Position numbers and translations under genes: made by a program. Positions 47,147 through 53,744 of a stretch of 64,000 nt of DNA are shown in pieces. The stretch lies in the NCBI RefSeq assembly GCF_001427665.1, contig NZ_LMHC01000027.1:1-64000 (forward strand), read 5' to 3'. This DNA comes from Caulobacter sp. Root655. GTDB taxonomy: Bacteria > Pseudomonadota > Alphaproteobacteria > Caulobacterales > Caulobacteraceae. Position 1 is the stretch's first letter, and every line of letters begins with the position of its first letter. The notes beneath the pieces were generated by a model. The model saw only the letters and a list, made by a program, of their open reading frames with translations, searched no databases and had not been told where the DNA came from.

Positions 47147-47680
47147 ATGAAGAACAAGACGTTCAAGCCCACCAAGGGCGTCAGCGCCGGCCCGTCTCAG
47201 CGCCAGCTGCGGGCCGGCGAGCTGATCCGCCACGCCCTGGTCGACATCCTGCGCGACGAGACCCTGCAAGACCCCGCCTTGGCCAATGTCTCGGTGACCG
47301 TCACCGAGGTGCGGATGAGCCCCGACCTGCGTCATGCCATCGTCTTCGTCGAGCCGCTGGGGGCCGGGATCATGAACATCCACGTGCCCGAGCCGTCGTC
47401 GCCGTCGCGCACCACCGTGGTGCCCGGCAGCCCCGACGAGGTGGTGGCCGGCCTCAACCGGGTGGCCAAGTTCCTGCGCGGCCGCCTGGGCCATGGCCTG
47501 GGCATGCGCTTCACGCCGGACCTGAAGTTCGTCCACGACCAGAGCTTCGACAACGCCAAGCGCATGGACGCCCTGTTCGACAACCCGAAGATCCAGGCCG
47601 ACCTGCGCCTGTCCGACGTGGTCGGCGACGACGATCACGACCAGGAAGACCGGCACGACCAGGAAGACGGGGAAGCCTGA
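47147..47680 (+). CDS. rbfA: Ribosome-binding factor A
   Basis: A 177-residue KH-fold 30S maturation factor. Family segments: SQRQLRAGELIRHALVDILRDE and VTVTEVRMSPDLRHAIVFVEPL. A loop of about 22 residues (GIMNIHVPEPSSPSRTTVV and neighbours, about 72-93) is inserted compared with E. coli RbfA (133), and the C-terminus is His/Asp/Glu-rich. It lies 2 bases before truB, restoring the operon order broken after infB. Confidence 0.95.
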   Translation: MKNKTFKPTKGVSAGPSQRQLRAGELIRHALVDILRDETLQDPALANVSVTVTEVRMSPDLRHAIVFVEPLGAGIMNIHVPEPSSPSRTTVVPGSPDEVVAGLNRVAKFLRGRLGHGLGMRFTPDLKFVHDQSFDNAKRMDALFDNPKIQADLRLSDVVGDDDHDQEDRHDQEDGEA

Positions 47681-47682
47681 GC

Positions 47683-48615
47683 GTGGCCCGCCGCAAGAAG
47701 GGTGATCCCATCTCGGGCTGGGTGTGCCTGGACAAGCCCTACGACCTGACCTCGACCAGCGCCGTCAGCCGCGTGCGCCGGGCGTTCAACGCCCAGAAGG
47801 CCGGTCACGCCGGTACGCTGGATCCCCTGGCGACCGGCATCCTGCCGCTGGCGCTGGGGGAGGCGACCAAGACCGTCCCGTTCCTGATGGACGCCGACAA
47901 GGCCTACCGCTTCACCATCGCCTGGGGCCGTTCGACCACCACCCTGGACCGCGAGGGCGAGACCACCGACGCCAGCGACGTGCGCCCGACCCGCGAGCAG
48001 GTCGAGGGCGTGCTGCACGCCTTCGTCGGCGAGATCGACCAGATCCCGCCCAACTATTCGGCCATCAAGGTCGACGGCGAGCGGGCCTACGATCTGGCCC
48101 GCGAGGGCGTCGAATTCGAGCTGAAGACCCGCAAGGTCAAGGTTCATTCGCTGCGCGTCACGGGGGCTCCAGACGTCGACCACGTCGAACTGGAGATGGA
48201 ATGCGGCAAGGGCACCTACGTCCGCGCCATCGTCCGCGACGTGGCCGCGGCGCTGGGCGCCTGTGGACATGTCGACCAGCTGCGCCGCACCCGCGTGGGC
48301 CGGTTCACCGAGGAAACGGCGATAGGCCTGGAAACCCTGGAGAATTTGGGGTATGAGGCCCGCCTGTCGGAGGCATTGCTTCCGGTCGAGACCGCGCTGG
48401 ACGACATCCCGGCGCTGGCCGTGACCGATGAAGACGCCTTCCGGCTTGCGCAAGGACGCGCCATCGTTCTGCTCCCAAGGCAGGTGGAATCGTTGAAAGC
48501 CGTGCTCACGCCCGGTGATCGCACCGTTTCCGCCATGTCGGGTCAGAGGCTGGTGGCCTTGTGCGAGATGCGCGCCGGATCGCTCAATCCGGTGCGGGTC
48601 TTCCAACTCACCTGA
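47683..48615 (+). CDS. truB: tRNA pseudouridine(55) synthase TruB
   Basis: A 310-residue enzyme isomerising U55 in the T loop of tRNAs. The catalytic D47 lies in KAGHAGTLDPLATGILPLALG. Later family blocks YSAIKVDGERAYDLAREG and ECGKGTYVRAIVRD are present. Start GTG 47683 is 2 bases after rbfA, with GGGGAAG about 7 bases before. rpsO follows after 14 bases. Confidence 0.97.
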   Translation: MARRKKGDPISGWVCLDKPYDLTSTSAVSRVRRAFNAQKAGHAGTLDPLATGILPLALGEATKTVPFLMDADKAYRFTIAWGRSTTTLDREGETTDASDVRPTREQVEGVLHAFVGEIDQIPPNYSAIKVDGERAYDLAREGVEFELKTRKVKVHSLRVTGAPDVDHVELEMECGKGTYVRAIVRDVAAALGACGHVDQLRRTRVGRFTEETAIGLETLENLGYEARLSEALLPVETALDDIPALAVTDEDAFRLAQGRAIVLLPRQVESLKAVLTPGDRTVSAMSGQRLVALCEMRAGSLNPVRVFQLT

Positions 48616-48629
48616 GCGGAGACAACCCG

Positions 48630-48899
48630 ATGTCGATCACTGCCGAGCGCAAGACCGCTCTTATCGCCGAACACGCCCGCACCGAGGGTGACACCGGCAG
48701 CGCCGAAGTCCAGGTCGCGATCCTGTCTGAACGGATCGCCAACCTGACCGAGCACTTCAAGACCCACAAGAAGGACAACCACAGCCGTCGTGGTCTGTTG
48801 ATGATGGTTTCCCAGCGTCGCAGCCTCCTCGACCACCTGAAGAAGTCCGATCTGGGCCGTTACACGGCTCTCATCGAGAAGCTGGGTCTGCGCCGCTAG
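48630..48899 (+). CDS. rpsO: 30S ribosomal protein S15
   Basis: An 89-residue protein, the standard length, binding 16S rRNA near the central domain. MSITAERKTALIAEHARTEG and the block HFKTHKKDNHSRRGLLMMVSQRR are diagnostic. The internal ATG at 48630 is the family start. A very stable hairpin follows before pnp; in E. coli the rpsO-pnp gap is an RNase III processing site. Confidence 0.98.
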   Translation: MSITAERKTALIAEHARTEGDTGSAEVQVAILSERIANLTEHFKTHKKDNHSRRGLLMMVSQRRSLLDHLKKSDLGRYTALIEKLGLRR

Positions 48900-48910
48900 T
48901 TTAGGCGCAC

Positions 48911-48942
48911 TTCGGCCGCCTTGCTCCGGCAAGGCGGCCGAA
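48911..48942 (+). terminator. Strong hairpin between rpsO and pnp
   Basis: A perfect 13-bp stem, TTCGGCCGCCTTG with CAAGGCGGCCGAA, loop CTCCGG. Followed by CGCATTTCT, so termination would be weak. By analogy with E. coli it may be an RNase processing site controlling pnp. Confidence 0.7.
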
Positions 48943-48990
48943 CGCATTTCTAGCCGCCGTTTCAAGACAGGCTGAAACGGATGGCCGCCG

Positions 48991-49014
48991 CGGTTTCGCA
49001 ACCTCGCGAAACCG
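48991..49014 (+). other. pnp: Hairpin in the pnp leader
   Basis: CGGTTTCGC (48991-48999) pairs exactly with GCGAAACCG (49006-49014) around AACCTC. Together with the preceding hairpin it gives the 244-base rpsO-pnp gap two stable stems, suitable for PNPase autoregulation (inference). Confidence 0.5.
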
Positions 49015-49143
49015 GATGTACGCCGAGGATCACGATCTTCGGGGCCTGTCGAACTGGATGAGGAAACCTCGGGACCGCCACTCGGCCGCCCGCCCCTGTC
49101 CGTCCTGAAGGAAATGGGTCCTTCGGAACCGAAAGAAGCAAAT

Positions 49144-51294
49144 ATGTTCGAAATCATGCGCAAGACGATCGAGTGGGGCGGCAAGACGCTGGTCCTCGAA
49201 ACCGGTCGTATCGCCCGTCAGGCCGACGGCGCCGTTCTGGCCACCATGGGCGAAACCGTCGTCCTGGCCACCGCCGTGTTCGCCAAGAAGGCCAAGCCCG
49301 GCCAGGACTTCTTCCCCCTGACCGTCAACTACATCGAGAAGACCTACGCCGCCGGCAAGATCCCGGGCGGCTTCTTCAAGCGCGAAGGTCGTCCGTCGGA
49401 AAAGGAAACCCTGGTTTCCCGCCTGATCGACCGTCCGATCCGCCCGCTGTTCGTCAAGGGCTTCAAGAACGAAGTCCAGGTCGTCTGCACCGTGCTGCAA
49501 CACGACCTCGAGAACGATCCCGACATCGTCGCCATGTGCGCCGCCTCGGCCGCCCTGGTGATCTCGGGCGCGCCGTTCATGGGCCCGATCGGCGGCGCCC
49601 GCGTCGGCTACGTCAACGGTGAGTACATCCTGAACCCGACGCTCGACGAGCTGAAGGAAAGCAAGATGGACCTGGTCGTGGCCGGCACCGCCGAAGCCGT
49701 GATGATGGTCGAATCCGAAATCCAGGAACTCTCGGAAGAGATCGTCCTGGGCGGCGTCAGCTTCGCCCACAAGGCCATGCAGGCCGTGATCGACGGCATC
49801 ATCGAGCTGGCCGAACACGCCGCCAAGGAGCCCTTCGACTTCCAGCCGGAAGACACCGACGCCCTGAAGGCCGAAGTGAAGAAGGCCGTCGGCGCCGACC
49901 TGGCCGAAGCCTACACCATCCGCGCCAAGGGCGACCGCGTCGCCGCCCTGTCGGCCGCCAAGTCCAAGGCCGTCGACACCTTCGCCAAGAGCGACACCAA
50001 CCCGGCCGGCATCGATCCGCTGAAGCTGATCTCGGTGTTCAAGGAACTGGAAGCCGACATCGTCCGTCGCTCCATCCTCGACACCGGCATCCGCATCGAC
50101 GGCCGCACCGTCGACAAGGTCCGTCCGATCCTGGGTGAAGTCGGCATCCTGCCGCGCACCCACGGCTCGGCCCTGTTCACCCGCGGCGAGACCCAAGCCA
50201 TCGTCGTGGCCACCCTGGGCACCGGCGACGACGAGCAGTTCATCGACGCCCTGGAAGGCACCTACAAGGAATCCTTCCTGCTGCACTACAACTTCCCTCC
50301 CTTCTCGGTCGGCGAGACCGGTCGGATGGGCAGCCCGGGCCGCCGCGAAATCGGCCACGGCAAGCTGGCCTGGCGCGCCCTGCGCCCGATGCTGCCGTCG
50401 AAGGAAGACTTCCCCTACACCATCCGCCTGGTCTCCGAGATCACCGAGTCGAACGGCTCGTCCTCGATGGCCACGGTCTGCGGCTCCTCGCTGGCCATGA
50501 TGGACGCGGGCGTTCCGCTGATCCGTCCGGTCTCGGGCATCGCCATGGGCCTGATCCTGGAAAAGGACGGCTTCGCGGTTCTGTCGGACATCCTGGGTGA
50601 CGAAGACCACCTGGGCGACATGGACTTCAAGGTCGCCGGCACCAGCCAGGGCCTGACCTCGCTGCAGATGGACATCAAGATCGCCGGCATCACCGAAGAG
50701 ATCATGAAGCAAGCGCTGGCCCAGGCTAAGGGCGGCCGCGAGCACATCCTCGAGGAGATGAACAAAGCGATGGACGCCCCTCGTGAAGAGGTCGGCGACT
50801 ACGCTCCGAAGATCGAGACCATCACCATCCCCACCGACAAGATCCGCGAAGTGATCGGCACCGGCGGCAAGGTGATCCGCGAGATCGTCGCCACCACCGG
50901 CGCCAAGGTCGACATCAACGACGAAGGCACCGTGAAGGTCTCGGCCTCGGACGGCGCCAAGATCAAGGCCGCGATCGACTGGATCAAGTCGATCACCCAG
51001 GAAGCGGAAGTCGGCGCGATCTACGACGGCAAGGTCGTGAAGGTCGTCGATTTCGGCGCCTTCGTGAACTTCTTCGGCGCCAAGGACGGCCTGGTCCACG
51101 TCAGCCAGATCAGCAACGAGCGGGTGGCCAAGCCCTCGGACGTGCTGAAGGAAGGCCAGATCGTCAAGGTCAAGCTCCTCGGCTTCGACGATCGCGGCAA
51201 GACCAAGCTGTCGATGAAGGTCGTCGACCAGGAAACCGGCGAAGACCTGTCCAAGAAGACCGAAGTGTCGCCCGAGGAAGCCGTCAACACCTGA
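49144..51294 (+). CDS. pnp: Polyribonucleotide nucleotidyltransferase (PNPase)
   Basis: A 716-residue 3'-5' phosphorolytic exoribonuclease (E. coli 711). Two RNase PH domains (about 1-220 and 310-550; PFSVGETGRMGSPGRREIGHG and ESNGSSSMATVCGSSLAMMDAG), a KH domain (about 555-615, IPTDKIREVIGTGGKVIREI) and an S1 domain (about 622-690, GAIYDGKVVKVVDFGAFVN). It degrades mRNA, often with RNase E. The start MFEIMRKTIEWGG fits; an ATG 30 bases upstream is rejected. Confidence 0.98.
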   Translation: MFEIMRKTIEWGGKTLVLETGRIARQADGAVLATMGETVVLATAVFAKKAKPGQDFFPLTVNYIEKTYAAGKIPGGFFKREGRPSEKETLVSRLIDRPIRPLFVKGFKNEVQVVCTVLQHDLENDPDIVAMCAASAALVISGAPFMGPIGGARVGYVNGEYILNPTLDELKESKMDLVVAGTAEAVMMVESEIQELSEEIVLGGVSFAHKAMQAVIDGIIELAEHAAKEPFDFQPEDTDALKAEVKKAVGADLAEAYTIRAKGDRVAALSAAKSKAVDTFAKSDTNPAGIDPLKLISVFKELEADIVRRSILDTGIRIDGRTVDKVRPILGEVGILPRTHGSALFTRGETQAIVVATLGTGDDEQFIDALEGTYKESFLLHYNFPPFSVGETGRMGSPGRREIGHGKLAWRALRPMLPSKEDFPYTIRLVSEITESNGSSSMATVCGSSLAMMDAGVPLIRPVSGIAMGLILEKDGFAVLSDILGDEDHLGDMDFKVAGTSQGLTSLQMDIKIAGITEEIMKQALAQAKGGREHILEEMNKAMDAPREEVGDYAPKIETITIPTDKIREVIGTGGKVIREIVATTGAKVDINDEGTVKVSASDGAKIKAAIDWIKSITQEAEVGAIYDGKVVKVVDFGAFVNFFGAKDGLVHVSQISNERVAKPSDVLKEGQIVKVKLLGFDDRGKTKLSMKVVDQETGEDLSKKTEVSPEEAVNT

Positions 51295-51330
51295 GGGTGA
51301 GGACGTCTTTCACGACGTGAGCTAAGCGAG

Positions 51331-51360
51331 CGGGCGGTTCCGAGAGGGGCCGCCCGTTTT
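51331..51360 (+). terminator. pnp: Rho-independent terminator after pnp
   Basis: CGGGCGG (51331-51337) pairs with CCGCCCG (51350-51356), extended by TCC/GGG inside, then TTTTG. Confidence 0.9.
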
Positions 51361-51401
51361 GCGTTGGGGGGCTCCCTTCGCTCATCGACGGGTATCGCTT
51401 C

Positions 51402-51725
51402 GTGCTGTACGCGTGTGGTGTCCGCTACGGCTATCGGTTGAGAGAATTGAAAAAGACGTTTCTCTTCCTGGTCCTTGGAGTGATGGCGCTCCTCCTGGTC
51501 TATCCGGCCTACATCGCGCTTGGCGCATTGGCGCGCGGCTACGACTGGCGTGAGATGGACTGGAACAGTGACGGGCGAACGACCTTGTCTGAGTTCCTCT
51601 CCTCGGCGGACATCGCCAAACGCTCGATCAAGCGAGGACAGGATGTGTGTTGGGAGTACTACGCGCTGAAGGACGGCCTCCCGGTTCGCACCGACTGCGG
51701 ATTGCGCGTCTTCATTCGACCCTGA
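51402..51725 (+). CDS. Small EF-hand membrane protein
   Basis: Up to 107 residues: one membrane helix (about 18-44) followed by DWNSDGRTTLSEFL, a good EF-hand calcium loop (D-x-N-x-D-G-x-T-T-x-x-E) near 52-65, then a short C-terminal part with two cysteines (DVCWEYY, RTDCGLR). The start is uncertain: GTG 51402, TTG 51438 or TTG 51447 are possible. Function unknown; calcium binding outside the cytosol is inferred from the motif. Confidence 0.65.
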   Translation: MLYACGVRYGYRLRELKKTFLFLVLGVMALLLVYPAYIALGALARGYDWREMDWNSDGRTTLSEFLSSADIAKRSIKRGQDVCWEYYALKDGLPVRTDCGLRVFIRP

Positions 51726-51735
51726 TGCGGTCGTG

Positions 51736-51931
51736 GCCCGCATCCGCCCGTGGATGCGACCCCACCTTAAACCCTTGGTGGATCGGAGCTCTGGGGTCAG
51801 GCCGTGTCAAGGACGGCGCGTCGCGCCGCCGCGACGCGGCCGCCGGAGGCGGTCCTTGACACGGCCTGACCCCAGAGCAAGCTCGCCTCCAAGGATTTAA
51901 GGCGGGGCCTGTCCGCCGGGGCGGGCGGCTT
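51736..51931. repeat. Large intergenic palindrome, family E full copy
   Basis: An almost 200-bp element. Central arms of 27 bases (51788-51814 and 51852-51878, containing TGGGGTCAGGCCGTGTCAAG and its complement) are exact inverted repeats around 37 bases. Each arm is flanked by a related CCAAGG(G/A)TTTAAGG block and a small hairpin. The left half matches, in reverse, the half-copy at 309-401. No coding potential and no transposase. Confidence 0.85.
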
Positions 51932-51978
51932 GTGAAGGGGCGCTGCGCTTCGTCATTGAAGCACCGACCTTTCGTCCG

Positions 51979-52059
51979 TTTCCCCGACGAAGGTCGGGGC
52001 CCAGATGAAACCCACGAGCCGCTCTGGATGAATCTGGGTCCCGGCCTTCGCCGGGAAAA
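51979..52059. repeat. Intergenic inverted repeat near the RNase T2 gene
   Basis: TTTCCCCGACGAAGG...GGGCCCA and TGGGTCCCGGCCTTCG...GGGAAAA are imperfect inverted repeats of about 25 bases, each also self-complementary. Rest of the 379-bp gap is the family E element and a short unremarkable stretch. Confidence 0.6.
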
Positions 52060-52104
52060 CGGCGGTGGAGATCAAGGCCTTAGGGGAGCGCAACCGCCGC
52101 CCCC

Positions 52105-52809
52105 CTACCGCCTCGGCGTCACCCGCAGCGCCACGCGATCCGGCGCTCCCGTCCCGTCCAGGCACCGCGCGTACCTGAACTTCAGGTCGTAGCAGACCCG
52201 CACCTCGGTCAGCCGATTGCCCTTGCCCACTCGGACGTCGAGCCCGTCGCGGGTCAGGCCGGGGTTGCGAGCCAGGAAGGCGTCGCGCAGCTGGCCGGCG
52301 GTCTGGGCTCCGGCGGGGTCGGGGACGTCGATCCCGGCGCGCAGGGCGCGGGCCTTGGCGAAATAGTCGGCGGCGCTGTTCCAGCCGCAGGTCCCGTGCG
52401 TCGCCCATTCGTGCTGCAGCAGCGACGGCGAGGGCGTCATGCACAGGTTAGCCCTCAGGGTGGCCGGGTCGAGCGGCGGAGCGTCGCGGCAGGAACTGGG
52501 GCCCCAGGCGCGGCCGTCGGGCCACAGGCCGTGGACGATGAAGCCGAAGCTGTTGGCGCGGCATTGCAGGGCGGCGCCGGCCTCGCCGCCGTGCACGCGA
52601 CAGAACTCCGGCGACCAGGCCAGGACCAGCAGATAGGCGGCCGTCGGCGTGTCGCGCCGGACCTCGCCGCGCGGCGGTGCCTTGGCCGGGGCCGGGCGCA
52701 CGTCGCGCGGGATCATGCAGGCCTCGGGCGACGCCGCCTGGGCCGCGCCGACTAGCGTCAAGGCCAGCAAGACGGAGCCCAGGGCCCGGATGATCGCCGC
52801 CGCCCGCAT
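52105..52809 (-). CDS. Ribonuclease T2 family protein, secreted
   Basis: A 234-residue endoribonuclease cutting RNA without base specificity. A signal peptide (cut near AAQAA, about 26) sends it to the periplasm. Both active-site blocks are intact: FIVHGLWPDG with H93 and LLQHEWATHGTC with H133, E134 and H138. Six or more cysteines suggest disulfides. It starts 1 base after the stop of the LysE-type gene, so both are read from one transcript. Role could be RNA scavenging for phosphate or nucleosides (inference). Confidence 0.92.
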   Translation of the reverse strand: MRAAAIIRALGSVLLALTLVGAAQAASPEACMIPRDVRPAPAKAPPRGEVRRDTPTAAYLLVLAWSPEFCRVHGGEAGAALQCRANSFGFIVHGLWPDGRAWGPSSCRDAPPLDPATLRANLCMTPSPSLLQHEWATHGTCGWNSAADYFAKARALRAGIDVPDPAGAQTAGQLRDAFLARNPGLTRDGLDVRVGKGNRLTEVRVCYDLKFRYARCLDGTGAPDRVALRVTPRR

Positions 52810-52810
52810 G

Positions 52811-53443
52811 CTAGCGCCGCGCCTCCGTCGCCATGCGCACGGCCAGGCCGCCCAGCACCGAGGCCATCAGCCAGCGCTGGATCAGCGCGAAGCTGGGCCG
52901 CTGGGCCAGGAAGCCGGCAATGGTCCCGGCGGCCAGGCAGATGACGCCGTTGACGGTCAGGCTGATCAGGATCTGGCTGCCGCCCAGGGCCAGGGACTGG
53001 CCCAGCACCGCGCCGTGATGCGGGTCGATGAACTGCGGCAGCAGCGACAGGTACAGCATCGCCGCCTTGGGGTTCAGCAGATTGGTCAGGAAGCCCATGC
53101 TGATCAGCCTGGCCGGGCTGTCCTTGGGCAGCTCGCGCACCTGGAACGGCGAGGCGCCGCCCGGTCGGATCGCCTGCCAGGCCAGCCAGGCCAGGTACAG
53201 GGCCCCGCCGAACCGCAGGATGTCATAGGCGATCGGCGCGGCCATCAGCAGGGCGGTAATGCCCAGCGCCGCGCAGACCAGATAGACCACGAAGCCGGCG
53301 GCGGTGCCGATCAGCGACACGATCCCGGCCCAGCGGCCCTGGGAGATCGAGCGGCTGACCAGGTAGAGCATGTTGGGCCCGGGGGTCAGCGCCATGCCCA
53401 GGCAGACGAGACAGAAGGCGATCCAGGTCTTGGCTTCAGGCAT
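52811..53443 (-). CDS. LysE/RhtB-family exporter
   Basis: A 210-residue inner-membrane protein with about six helices, of the amino-acid exporter family. The family signature GMALTPGPNMLYLVSRSISQG lies near 16-36, and FLTNLLNPKAAMLYLSLLPQF near 117-137. The exported amino acid cannot be read. The ATG at 53443 (MPEAKTWIAF) is preferred over a longer frame starting at 53527. First gene of a two-gene unit with RNase T2. Confidence 0.9.
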   Translation of the reverse strand: MPEAKTWIAFCLVCLGMALTPGPNMLYLVSRSISQGRWAGIVSLIGTAAGFVVYLVCAALGITALLMAAPIAYDILRFGGALYLAWLAWQAIRPGGASPFQVRELPKDSPARLISMGFLTNLLNPKAAMLYLSLLPQFIDPHHGAVLGQSLALGGSQILISLTVNGVICLAAGTIAGFLAQRPSFALIQRWLMASVLGGLAVRMATEARR

Positions 53444-53594
53444 GGGCGGTCTCCGCGGTTCAAGGATGGGCGCCCAGGCGAACGGCTGTCGATGCGGTCC
53501 GCGCTCCCCGAGGGTGCTCCCTCTCATCGCCAGTCACGCGGACGGAGGCTGTGTACACCGGTTCGTGGTCAAGGTTTAGGGGGTGGCGCAGGCT

Positions 53595-53620
53595 GGGGAC
53601 AGGCGCATGCGCCTGTCCCC
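53595..53620. repeat. 26-bp perfect palindrome, family D copy 2
   Basis: Identical to the palindrome at 21663-21688 (GGGGACAGGCGCA plus its reverse complement), followed by GATCG. It stands in the divergent 301-bp gap between the exporter gene and the TonB receptor gene. Confidence 0.85.
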
Positions 53621-53641
53621 GATCGCGCGGCCCCATTTTCT

Positions 53642-53660
53642 GAGAATGATTATCATTGCA
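53642..53660. promoter_or_regulatory. Fur box upstream of the TonB-dependent receptor
   Basis: GAGAATGATTATCATTGCA matches the classical 19-bp Fur box GATAATGATAATCATTATC at 14 positions, including the palindromic core AATGAT.ATCATT. It lies about 85 bases before the receptor ATG. fur itself is at 27028. Iron repression of the receptor is therefore likely. Confidence 0.85.
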
Positions 53661-53744
53661 CTGCGGTAACGCCACAGCTAAGAACGCGTCGCAATTACGA
53701 CAAGGGCCGCGCTCCCCCGACGGCCTGCTGGGGTTTCCTGACGC

